Below are positions 49,596-61,100 of a stretch of 64,000 bases of DNA, piece by piece. The position numbers were made by a program, and so were the translations under genes. The stretch's first letter is position 1. Each line of letters starts with the position of its first letter. Origin of the DNA: Lateolabrax maculatus (lineage: Eukaryota; Chordata; Actinopteri; Acropomatiformes; Lateolabracidae); assembly GCA_031216445.1 (NCBI GenBank), contig CM062205.1:14546001-14610000 (forward strand). The letters run 5' to 3'. The notes under the pieces are model-generated. The model worked only from the letters and a program-made list of their open reading frames with translations, was not told where the DNA came from and did not search any database.

Positions 49596-49850
49596 AGACC
49601 GTCAGTTAGCCTTAGCAGCACCAACAACGACCCTCCGGTTGACCCTCAACTGTAACACAAACACCGCCATTTTTTTTTTTTTTTTAAGTGAGTTTCGCTC
49701 ATCTGCACAAAATGTACTCGACACTGCGAGAGCGCATCTTACGGTAAATCGAGCCTGTGCGTGAGGAAGCCAGCCGGTTGAAGTGTCAGCGGGAGGAAGC
49801 TTCTCCTCTTCGTCTTTCTCAGTTGTGTTGTCGTTCATCGGGCCGGAAAC
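49596..49850 (-). other. mtfr1l: Probable non-coding first exon of mtfr1l with upstream ORF
   Basis: A consensus donor GGTCT|GTGAGT ends at 49596 on the minus strand. Possible acceptors just upstream of the METET start (e.g. GTGTGCAG) would complete the splice. Within the presumed exon an open frame starts at 49838 and stops at 49602, with an internal AAAATGG start at 49670. The transcript itself is inferred. Confidence 0.45.
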
Positions 49851-49900
49851 ATGGCCCTCCCTCTCCGGTCATCTGATTGGCTGGAGCCCCGGAAGCTCCC
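49836..49900 (-). promoter_or_regulatory. Probable mtfr1l promoter elements
   Basis: On the minus strand there is a CCAAT box (49876-49880, flanked as GCCAATC), with an ETS-type CCGGAAG/CTTCCGG site at 49889-49895 and another CCGGAAA at 49843-49849. This combination is typical of TATA-less housekeeping promoters, including those of nuclear genes for mitochondrial proteins. Function is inferred. Confidence 0.45.
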
Positions 49901-50426
49901 TCCGTCAGAGCCGATACAACAGCGCCTCCTGCAGGTGGAGACAGGAAAGACACGATCGAGTCAATACAACTGTGGAGTAAAACTGTGTTAGATCAAAATG
50001 TGTTATTTGGATGCGAGACTTATTTTTTTGTTATTTTGACAACATTTACATTCATAGATCAACACATTTTTACAAGCATGACGCCAGACTTTTCTGAGCT
50101 CATGAATTATGTCATACCATAAATTTAATCTATAGCTGAATGTACCAACAACAAAGCAGATACAAATATATGTCATGTTTATTTACAGTTATATTGTTCA
50201 ATGATGTTTATTGAAAAAAAATGTAGACATGATTAGAAGGAGTGAAATAAAAGTTATTACAGCTGGTTTAAAAAAACAGAGGCAATGATAATTTACTACC
50301 ACTGCCTTATTTGTTAAAATATCACAATGATATCGTGATATTATGATATTTTAAAGAATTAGTTTTAGGCATAAGTGTGCAGGGAAGGATTGTTTTTTTT
50401 TTTTTTTTGCTGGCCATTTATGTTTC

Positions 50427-50581
50427 TATGGAAGCCCATTTGCGCCACTGTGAAGAACAAAATAGCGATCCTGTAAGTCATAATAAAAAATAACGATCCA
50501 GTAAGTCATAATTATGACTTGATAATTATGACTTACTGCATCGTTATTTTTTCTTCACAGTGGCGCAAATGGGCTTCCATA
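50427..50581. mobile_element. Near-perfect palindrome (snap-back MITE-like element)
   Basis: About 57-bp arms: the left begins TATGGAAGCCCATTTGCGCC and the right is its reverse complement ending GGGCTTCCATA. The arms differ at only a few positions. The short centre repeats GTAAGTCATAAT words. There is no coding capacity. It lies between the two divergent promoters. Confidence 0.75.
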
Positions 50582-51055
50582 TATTTCCCAATGTAACTTT
50601 TAAGTAAAACAAAATAAGTATCCATTTGAGCCCTCAGCAACAGTTATATGATGCTTCTGAAAATATTTATCTATTTTATGTAATTTAATTCATAAACATA
50701 AAGGCATAGAAAATAGATAAAATACTGTTAGCGAACAAGGCACATTAAATGAAAAAAAAATAGGATAAAACCGAAAATAAGTTATTTTTTTAATTGATAT
50801 ATTTACAACAGTTACAGGAAGCAGTCGTTGGCAATGCAATTCTTGAATAAATAACATACAAAACAATGTACGAATAAATAAATAACTCAATAACAAAATC
50901 AATAAATAAAAGAGAAAGGGGTTTGAGTTCTTCATGAGCTCAGAGGAGAAACTTTACATGTTTGCTTTTCATCAGAGACAAGATGTCTGAAAAACACAAG
51001 ATGAATCACTCCCATCTACTTCCGGCTTCGCTGTCGCCTGCCTCCGGGGGGAACT

Positions 51056-51190
51056 ATCTTGCCAATCGGCTGGGCGGAGCTTGCGTATTGAACTTGTTAC
51101 TGTTGTCTGCAGTGATATCATAACACTGCAATATGAAGACGCGCTCATGTGATCGCCGCCCGTCTCCATCCCTGGGCAAGACACAGGTCA
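51056..51190 (+). promoter_or_regulatory. Probable promoter and non-coding first exon of the TLDc gene
   Basis: A CCAAT box (51062-51066) and a GGGCGG box (51071-51076) are followed by CpG-containing sequence and a donor ACACAG|GTCAGT at about 51188. A possible acceptor (CATGTAG|GTG, about 51969) precedes the start codon at 52099. The start site is inferred. Confidence 0.45.
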
Positions 51191-52098
51191 GTGGCGATAC
51201 CGCTCTGTTTACCCGATGCGCTCATGAGTTCTTCATCTCTGCTGAAGGGCTGCTGATGTAATATTTGATCTGCCATCGCAGCGGTCTCGATCATTCTGTA
51301 ATGTCGTCTAAAATGCTTACTTCCTCCACGGGGATTGTTACCCCCCGGCGTTTACAGGAAGCAAATTGTGATCATTTTCTTTAATTGTATGGCTGAGTGA
51401 TGTTAGGGGCTCTCGCAGGATGCAGGACGACGCCGGGCTTACCCTGCTGTTGCTGTTAATTCAGACATGACAGACAAATCACCACACAAAGGGATGTGTC
51501 ATGAGTTGCCGAAATTAAGCTTCTGCGGGGTGTAGCCATATGCATTCCTATGTCAGGATATGAACAAATACTAGTGCCATCATGTGTAAATGATGCGTAA
51601 ATGTGCAGTGCTGAAAGCCAGGTAATACAGTATCTGATGCATCATACTGATATGTAATAATATTCTGCTTTACATTATTATAGAAAATGTAATATTAAGC
51701 CATTCAGAAATGCAAACTGTACTTCATTCAGCAACCTTGTACCTTGAGCTCAGACACACTGATTCCAAGCGCATTCCTACACAGTAATTATATGGATTGA
51801 TTGACGGTTTAATTGAATTGGAAACCTGGCTTGATTCTGTTAAATGTCTAGCTCACTTCCTTATGGGGTCAGGTGGCTGCAGGTAGAACTTTTACCATCC
51901 CCTCTCCCTCCCGCTGCCAAAATGTTTGTAAAATCAGCCCTACATTTTATGACTTACTGTCTCATGTAGGTGTAGCTGTAACTGGGACAAAAGGTAGGCA
52001 TGGGGAATAAACGGAGGAGGAGGGATGCAAGCTGAGCCCCTCGTCCCTCTGCAACCGCCACCGCTACCAGTGTCAGAGTGAAAAAAAAGACACAGAAA

Positions 52099-52199
52099 AT
52101 GGCTCAGTCTGTGAGGAGGCCCGAGTCTATTGGAGCCATGGACCACGAGCCCCAGAGGGACAAAACCCGGACCAGCTACTTTGGCAACGTCAAGACCAG
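52099..52199 (+). CDS. TLDc gene coding exon 1 (proposed start)
   Basis: It starts at AAAATGG (strong context): MAQSVRRPESIGAMDHEPQR, then DKTRTSYFGNVKT, ending AG|GTCAGG (phase 2). A second in-frame ATG at 52138 also has a good context. I do not recognise this N-terminus from mammalian OXR1 or NCOA7. Confidence 0.6.
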
Positions 52200-55100
52200 G
52201 TCAGGCCTCTAAATACGTGGATTACTGGAGAGAAAACAAATGGGAAAGCTCTAAGCAGACACGTGACGCGTTTGGCTGGCATTTTCCTCTCAGATTTAAG
52301 CACACTACAATTCCATCTTTCATTATTCTCCATTCATTTCATAAGAAGGGTAACATGTCACACCAGACTACAATACAAAAAGGAATGCCTTTTTTTTTGC
52401 ACATTTTCCTCTGCTGTTTCCATCCACTGTCACTGAAGGACTCCACGCTCCTCATGAACAACATGTGGGTGAGAGCTGCAGCATCTTACCGGGAACTCGC
52501 AGACAACTCCCACTCCCCTATAAATAACTCTAACTGATCAGACTGTGAACGCTGCACTATACAATTATTCACACTTCAAATACTCTAAACACTGAATCCC
52601 TGCTATGAAAGAGAAAATCCGACATAAACTAGAGTTTGTATTTGAAGGTGGACATTCATTCTTGACCTTAAAGAGCAGTATATGAACAGAAATAATCTAA
52701 GCTTAGTGAGTCTGAACTGAAGACCGGGTGATGTGGTCAAAAGCTCTCAAGTGGACCTTAACCTTAGATTATTGTGTTATACTTTTGTTATATAGAATGA
52801 TTAATGGTTAGGGGGAAAAAATGCTACTATTTGGATCCTTTATGTAATTTTTCAAGTCAAAATGGCCAAAAATTCCCTGGTTCCAGCTTTTGAAATGTGT
52901 GCCTTTGCTGCTTTTCTCTGTCACCTTGGGTTTCCAGGGTATTGTGATGGCCATTTTTCATTAGTATATTGAATCAAGGAAATTAGCAGCATATTAATTG
53001 ATAGTTAAAATAATGAGAATTTAAACGGTATTTAGATATTTCTGTAGTATTATAAACCTTAGTATCCACTAATGAGTCTGTGGAGATCATGTAGACATCT
53101 AGGAGCTGCTTTAATGGAATAAGAGGACATTTTATGATTTACAGCTGAGTGCTACATTAAATTAAAAACTATTTGAATGGAAAGTTATAAGTGAAGTTTG
53201 TTTATTCAGTGCCTGTGTAAGGAAATCCAGATTTGAGTCACAAGAGACCTTTTTGAAGCTCTGCAGTCAACGCTCCAGGGGTGTCTTGCTGAGATAAGAC
53301 AGGTGAAGAGGGAATTACAACAGACTAGACGGGATGAAACAAAAGCGTGAATAATCATTTCCGTGTCAGCTCGAGTTTAGCTAAATTCCTCAGCTGGGAA
53401 ACACAGGAACAAATCAAACACTTCACATGCTTTTCAAATAAGTAGTGCCCGGTCAAATGTGACGCCTACGTCGTTTGCCTTTAAACACTGTTAGGAGCAT
53501 GCACTGAGTTATTTATGATTATTTTTTTGAACAAATTCAGACTGTATGTTTGTGCAGACGTGTCACCTACTGAAATATAACGTATAACGTTTTATCCGTT
53601 TTTTTCTGCTCCCTCCCTCAGGCTGGGATCGAAGCTCCCTCCTGGTGTCTCTCAGCCTCCACAGTTCGCCAAGCGGCACTGGGAGACTCAACCTCAGGCC
53701 CGAGTGATGCCGGAGCCCGCAGCCAGCAGCCAGCATCAGCACCAACCCATCTTGGGCCGGCCTCTCAACCACATCCCCCACATCAGAAACCCCAAACTGC
53801 GGCAGTACTACCTGCAAGGTGCTCCTGCAGTGTTTGATATCCCCGCGCAGGGAGCAGGCATCTAGTAGAGGCAAAGTGGCTCCAGCTTAAATTTACATTT
53901 TATAAGTCTCACACTGAGCCTGTTGGCAATTCTGCCTTTGCATAAAGTTATTTTCATACGGAGAGGAATGGCAGGAATATGAGCTATAGTGTCTTAATCC
54001 CGTTAGGAAGTAGTGCTGGGGCTTTGCTTCCTCATACTTATGCTGTGCTCAGGATGTTTTGTCATGAGGGATGACAGAACTTGACATTGTTTTCCTCTCA
54101 GGGACTTCATGGGATCTAAACAATACTGCAGTGACGAAAGAACATATGAGCGGACCATCAGGTGACAGCAGGGTGAGTCACATGTTTTTGTTTCTGACTT
54201 TATTATACTTCTCAATGCACACAGCATTGAGAACTCAGCTGTGGGAAGGGGTGAGAGAAAATGGGAAGTTGGTAAGCGACGGACAGATCATGGATTTACT
54301 GCTGCATTTATATATCATCTGATTAGGTACAGTAGAGCAAACGTGTTGCAGCTGTTTAATTGGTTTCACAATTTATGGTCTTGAAAGAGTTTGATAAAGA
54401 GCGTCCAAGGTTCAGAGATGAGCCGAGTGTCAGAGCCGTCCTCGAGCGCCATGGGGAAGCAGAGTCTGTTTCAGAGCCTCTACAACAAATACAGCCGGAG
54501 AAATGTGTATTCAGGCGTTTTTTCGAAGGTATTTGTCAGCTGCTGAGATGTTAAGTATGAATAGCAAAAAAAAAAAAGGGGGGTGTTATTTTTACCGTCT
54601 GCCTGTGTTAGTCTCTGTAATATCACGAATCTGGAAAGGGCGTTAGTGCTTATTAGGAAGTGCTCTACTCTGATTTGTTTGACTTTTGCTTGGAAATTTA
54701 CCATGTTGTCCTTGTTCATCGTCATCTTTTCTTCCCTTTTCTTCTTCCTCCTTATAGTCATGCAGCATCTATTAGAAGGGAAGATTAAATATTAGAAGAG
54801 ATTGAGATTACAAGTAGGGATTTTATCTGCACGTCCTTCTTTTTATACTCTTGAGCAGCTTGTGTTTGTAGTCTTAAGAGTGGATGTTTAAAGAAAAAAG
54901 ATAACGTTCATCTGTATATATATATATATATATACACACACATATATATACACACAGATATATTATATGTACAAACACACACAAACACACATAGTTCACG
55001 CCTAGGCAAGCGCACACATTAGATCCAGACACATCCACACAGTCCACACCCACACACTAGCACACAGTTTTTAGTGTTCACATAATCTGTCAGCCACCAG

Positions 55101-58100
55101 TAATCTAATTTAGGTCAATGGATCCATCTGTCAGTGGATGACAGTTGTGAAACTGATGGTTCACTCCCACAGTTTCAACTCCTCAACTGGGTAAAACAAT
55201 AATATATTTTATTCCCAGGTTCCCATCCAACCTGATCTAACTCAGTTAGAGTGGGAGCACTCAGTGAGATCTGCACAAGAATTGGCAGTGGGTGTTTGAG
55301 TCCATAATTATTTTAAACTAGCAGTTAATAGAACTCTTCCATATTGCATTTAATGTCATTTACTACACTGAAAAAGAATGTTAGAGTTTATTCACTCCTG
55401 CACAACTGAAAGATTTCTTCCATGCGAAATGATTAATCGCAGTTTTGAGGATGGATGCAAAATATGTTGTCCAGAACAAACTCAATTATCTTATGCACAA
55501 ATAAAGACTGACTTCTTCAGATCTGGTGTGTGATCAGATTTGAGCTTGTACCTGAAAGTGGCCTTTTTTCTTTTTGTTTCAGGGTCTCCCTGGGGACACG
55601 GTGTTCAGCGTCTCATCTCAGTACAACAGCACATCCTCCGCAGAAGAGGGCAAAATGGGTCACCGTCCCTCCCATCCCTCTTCAAATGTACCCTCCTCGT
55701 CTGCTACCCTCATCCCCAGAGAGGTAAGAGTCAGCTGTGAGCACATGATGGTGCCTGACACGCAACACACTTATTAAGTGTGTATGTTCTATGTGTGAAA
55801 GGATGGAAATTACACAGTTTTATGCCTGCTGTTGTTGACTGGATTTGAAATGCAAAACAAGACCTTTCCCCTTTGTGCCTTCAGCTGCACGTATTTGGCT
55901 TCAGGCAGGAAGTGTGTTGCTCAACCTTAAACCTATTCAGGCAATCAATATCTCGGCTCGAAACCTCCATCCTTGTGAGCAAATTCAGACTGATAATATG
56001 TAATATGTACTCTTTAGTCATTTAAATGTCATCTATTGATATATTGTCACTGTAAATATATGCTTCCAGACCCTCATCCACAACCCTCACGTGTCACAGA
56101 GCAAAGATGTGACTACAAACAAGGAGAAGTGGGGAAATGCAGGCCTGTAGAAAGAGGAAGTAGTCACTCCCGTGTTTGGGTTGTATCTATTTCAATGTCA
56201 GAGATATTCTTATCATGGCTTCCATTCTGAAGCAGCTCATCGTCCCGAAGGGAAGAAACACTTCCACCGGTCAAGGATCTTCTCAACCAGAACTGGACTC
56301 AGACTCTGTGTCCAACCCGAAGCGGGAGGGGGAGGCGGATCAAGACTCTTTGGAGACACTCGCTGCTCAACCTCAGTCTCCCTCACCAGAGGCAGAATAT
56401 GACAAACTACTGGTAAGCAGAAAAATAACAGCCTTTAGTAGGAAATATTGTACTTTTTACTCCACAACATTTGTTTGATAGTCGTAGTCATTTTTCATAT
56501 CAAGATTTTAAGATTAGGATTTTGTATTAAAGAAAGACATGATAAGCTGATAAATACATTACATTGATAAAGATTAAATCACTGGTTTCCAACCATTCTG
56601 ACTTGTGACAGTTATAGTTTTGTCACAGAGAGGTGTTGGCAGTTTCACAACAAAATTAAAGATTAAGGTTCAAGGTTAATTTATTTGTCATTTTACAACA
56701 AAGTGTTGCACAACAAAATAAGTTGTAGCCCTTTCATGCTACACACACATACTGTATATTTATATATACAGACAATTAAAGTTAGATAATGGAATATTTT
56801 GAAACTATGGTATTGGTACTTTTACTTTACTACATAAAGGAGAAGTACCTGAGTAGGATAAAGACTTAAGGAGTGTTCACCAAACAGCCATTTTAAGAGA
56901 TCGTGCAACATAGATTTAAGCAAAGTCTGCGCATGACAGGAAATTAAATAAGTAACGTAATATGTTTCCAGTATTGACAGTGTCATGTCAACTGATGTCA
57001 ACCAGAGGTTGGTAAAAGTGGTGCAGAAAAACATATTTATATATATATATATAAGGAAAGAAAGGAATCAATAGCAAAGAAACAGAAGGAAACATATTTG
57101 TCGTTAAACACATGGTACGACTTTGATGTTTTTCATTTTAAAGGGGATCACCGTGCATTTTTCCAGTGATCAGGCAGTTATTAGCTGTGGTGAAGAAAAG
57201 TGAGCCGATGAGGTTTTATAATGGATCAAATGAAGAGAACATGTTGCTGTAGAAACAAGCACCAAAACAAGACACAGTAATCAAAACATGACAGCGCTGA
57301 GTGCAGAATGAATTTAGGAACACAGAAAAAAAATAACATAATGCTGCGGTTTGTGGGTGCAGAAACCTTTTTGTTTTTCAAAACAAACTCTACTACATTT
57401 ACAGACATAAAGAGCTTGACTTTAGCTTTAGTTTCACGTCTTTTCTGTGCCTATGCGTGGAATTATGGAGCTCTTCATGAAGGAGACAAGAAGATGTTTT
57501 TATCACACAGAACTTTATATACCCACAAAAATTAAATGAAAGGTTTTTCAGATTATTTTATTGGTTAATGGATGAATCATTTGGTCTATAAAACATCAGA
57601 AAATAGTAAAAATATCCATCACAATTTCCCAAAGCCCAAGGTAACTTATTTTAATTGCTTGTCTTGTCTGCCTAACAGTCCATAACCTGAATATAATTAA
57701 TTTCCTATGATAAAAAACTGAGAAAAACCAGCTAGGCGCTAGAACCAGTACATTTTTGCTTTAAAAATGACTTAAATGGTTAATCAATCATCAAAATTGT
57801 TGGAATTATTTCAGCTCATATTTTATCGTAAGACACATTTTGTTGTCCACGCTGAAACAATACGTGATGCTGACAGGATGTGGAGGCAGTGCCGATGCCT
57901 GATGGACAGCTCTGCTTGCTGGCTCTGCCACCAGAGTGCTGCCAGGGGGACGGACCGGAGGCCATGCAGTACCTCAAACTGTTTTGTCGCTACATCACCG
58001 ACCGCAAGGTGGGTGTGACCGGCACTTACGTCGGACCCTGGTTTTCTACACCTGTGGGCATTTGTGGGCGACCATCAACATCCTCTCTCTCTCTCTCTCT

Positions 58101-61100
58101 CTGTTAGGGTGTGGTCTCAGGGATCCTGCTGGTGACTTCTAATAAGATCTTCTTTGACCCGTGTAAGACACATCCTCTGGTGAAGGAGCATGGCTGTGAG
58201 GAGTACCTCCTGTCGTGCTCTGTTGACAATCTGGCGTCCGTCTCCTTCTTTTCTGACATCTCACATGTTCACTTCAACACGTCCCAGCAGAGGTCAGCAA
58301 TGATTCACTGTTCCTAAACAACACACACACACACACACACACACAGACACACAGACAGATGAAAAGTCAATACAAGCGTTTTTTTGTATTCATTTCTTAC
58401 CAGGAGAAAAGGAAAGAACATTTTCCAGAAGTTGAAAACCGCCAAAAGGCGAGCGGGCGGCTTCCCAAACCAAAAGGGGGAGTCAGTCCCAGCTCTGGTG
58501 TCTGTGGCTCCATCAGATATGTCCAGTCTGGCTCTGAGCCTGACCAAAGAGGTTTCTGGGGAGGAGGAGGAGGAGGCAGAGAGCAGAGACATGGCGGAGG
58601 CTGAGGGGGAGCTTAATACACACCCGCTGGAAGTGCTGTCAGAGGCGTCCGCAGGCGTCCTGAGCAGTGCTGCCACCTTCTGCTGCGGAGGTCAGGAGAC
58701 GGCGAGCAAAGTGAAGACGGAGCTGCCGCACGCTGATGAAACAGACAAGTCCTCCGTGAAGAGTCAGACCGCAGGTACGAATGTGAATTCTGATCCGTCC
58801 GTGAGAGATGGTTCATTTTTTTGTCTTCATTTTCTCTACGATGAGTCTGTTCTTGTTCTCTGTTTACCTCCAGTCCCTCGGAGGTCATCAGCAGGGAGTC
58901 CTGAGAGTCTGATGTTTGTGCGGCTGCGGGTTCAGCCGCCTGCAGGGAAGAAAAAGGGAGTCGGAGGCCTTCAGCTGGGGTCGGCCAAAACTTCACGAAG
59001 AAGGGACGCCTGGCTCGCCCTTTCACAAGAGAGGTGCAGTAACTAATGGCAGAACATCACCGATGCACATGTGAAATACAAACGAGTTTGTTACTGCTGT
59101 TGTGGACACATCTGGACAGGTGTTTAGTGTAACAGTCAGGAGGATGGTTTGATTCATCTCAAGCAGACTACAAATGTGTTTATTTTGATTATCCAGAGGA
59201 ATTGTACAAATTCCCTCCAGCTAACTCAAATATTTTGTTCTGTTGTGTCAGGGGTATTGGTGGGGAGTTTGCAAACCCAGATATAACTGTTCTTATTATT
59301 TAAGTAAATAATAAAGAGAAGTGGCAGTAATAATGTCAGTACATTTTAGTATGAGGTACTGTAGTTGTGGCCTCGTTGCACAGGTATCTGTCATCAAGCC
59401 CCAACAGTGTTTCATAGTTCAGATCTTATTCAAATGTTGAATAAGATCTGAACGTAATCTGTAAAGTTTTGTACATTTCTCACACCGAGCAAACCCTTTT
59501 TACACCTTTTTACTCGTTTTCCAGATGTGCCCTCCTTTGAGTATGTGCCCCAGTCTGTCTTTTTTTTCAAATCTTTTATAGACCAATCCCTGGCCGAGAT
59601 GTTGATTTTAGTCCATAGTATGGGTCAAGCTCCAAAAACACTGGAGCCTACATTTCCCATAATGCAACTCGGTAGAATCTTTTATTGGATTCTGTTAAAA
59701 GTTAATATATACATACTCCATCTATTTGTGATGCTTAAACTCGTCACTTCAGTTGAATATTTACTTTCTTTTTCCACTAAACTCTCTTCACTGAGGCAAC
59801 ATTATCAAAACATTACCTTGACTACTGTAAAAGTACAAAGGTGAAAGGGCCAGTATGGCATCCAAACAGTAACTATTTAACTGAGTTGGTAGGTTAAAAA
59901 ATACAATGATTCAAGTACTTTATACTTGAGTATTTGTATATTTTATGTTACTTTATACTTGTATTCCACTACATTTCAGAGGGAAATATATGTACATTTA
60001 ATTCACAGCTAAAGTTAGTTACTAATTACTTTTTAGATTAAGATTTTATCTCTAAAATGTGATCATTTTTAACAGTGTGAAGCAGTTAAAATTAGCTGCA
60101 CCTCGACCAGCTACAACATTAAATTACTGCTTACATGATAACGTTTTGAATGCAGGACCCTTACTTGTAATGAAGTATTTTTATTGTGTGGTATTGCTAC
60201 TTTTACTTAAGTAAATGATCGGAATATTTCTTCCACCACTGCTACATAATATTACACCCTGCCTAATGAGTTCAGGGAGGTTAAATAAGCTTCACTAGAA
60301 TATCTCACTAACCGGAGGATAGCTGCAATTCTTAACTTTCCTTTTACGAAAGCTGCTGAGTACAACGCTTCACTACATCAGTTAAGGAGAATCACTGATT
60401 TGAGAATATATTCATACAAACAGTTACGGTCAAAAGTTTACTCCTGGTAAAGTCTTTTATCGCCGTGTTGACGCAGCTGTTGGGGCTGTTTGTCATTTGA
60501 ACATGTCTGAGCGGCCGCTTTCTTCTCCTCCTGCAGCTCCGACGAGCTGTATGCCTACCTTACACACTGCCGACCAGCCTTGTGTATACTTGAGGGAGGA
60601 GAGGAGGAGGGGGAGGGGGCGCGCGACGAAGAGGAGTTTGTGCTCATTGAGGACAGAGAAGAGGAGGAGGAGGAGGAGGAGGAGGAGGATGACGAGGAGG
60701 CAGAGGTGTTCCAGAGGCACCGCAGTTCAGGGGACGACTGGGAGGTGAGTGAGTTCACTTCAGACAGCAAGAATTCCTGTTTATGTTCTGGAACAAACTG
60801 GCCTGCTGTGTTTTGTTTTGTTCTCTAATGCATCAATGCGTTTCCTGCAGATGGTGCTGATGGAGGAGAGCGTGGACAAGCCGGCCCTGGTCGTCGACAG
60901 GGACCCTGAGGGGCTCAGTAATATTGTAGAGAACAGCCACATTTTAGAAGCTTCACATGTCAGAGAGGTGGGTGACACACAGACAGTATACCTACACACA
61001 CTCGTCACAGACACCTCCAGTCTGAACCATTAAAACTTCCCCTTTTTGAATGATAAAAAAAACTACTAATAATAAATTCAAAAATCATGTCAATATTTTT

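Noticed and set aside
56066..56150. Possible extra exon after a CTTCCAG acceptor in the intron before exon 5
   Set aside because: In the required phase it meets a TAG stop, and the LIVPKG exon at 56236 fits both phase and family.
58314..59026. Long minus-strand frames opposite TLDc-gene exons 8-9
   Set aside because: They are antisense shadows of a clearly coding plus-strand region.
60493..60770. Leu- and Ser-rich minus-strand frames opposite exon 10
   Set aside because: They are shadows of the GAG repeat that encodes the Glu run.
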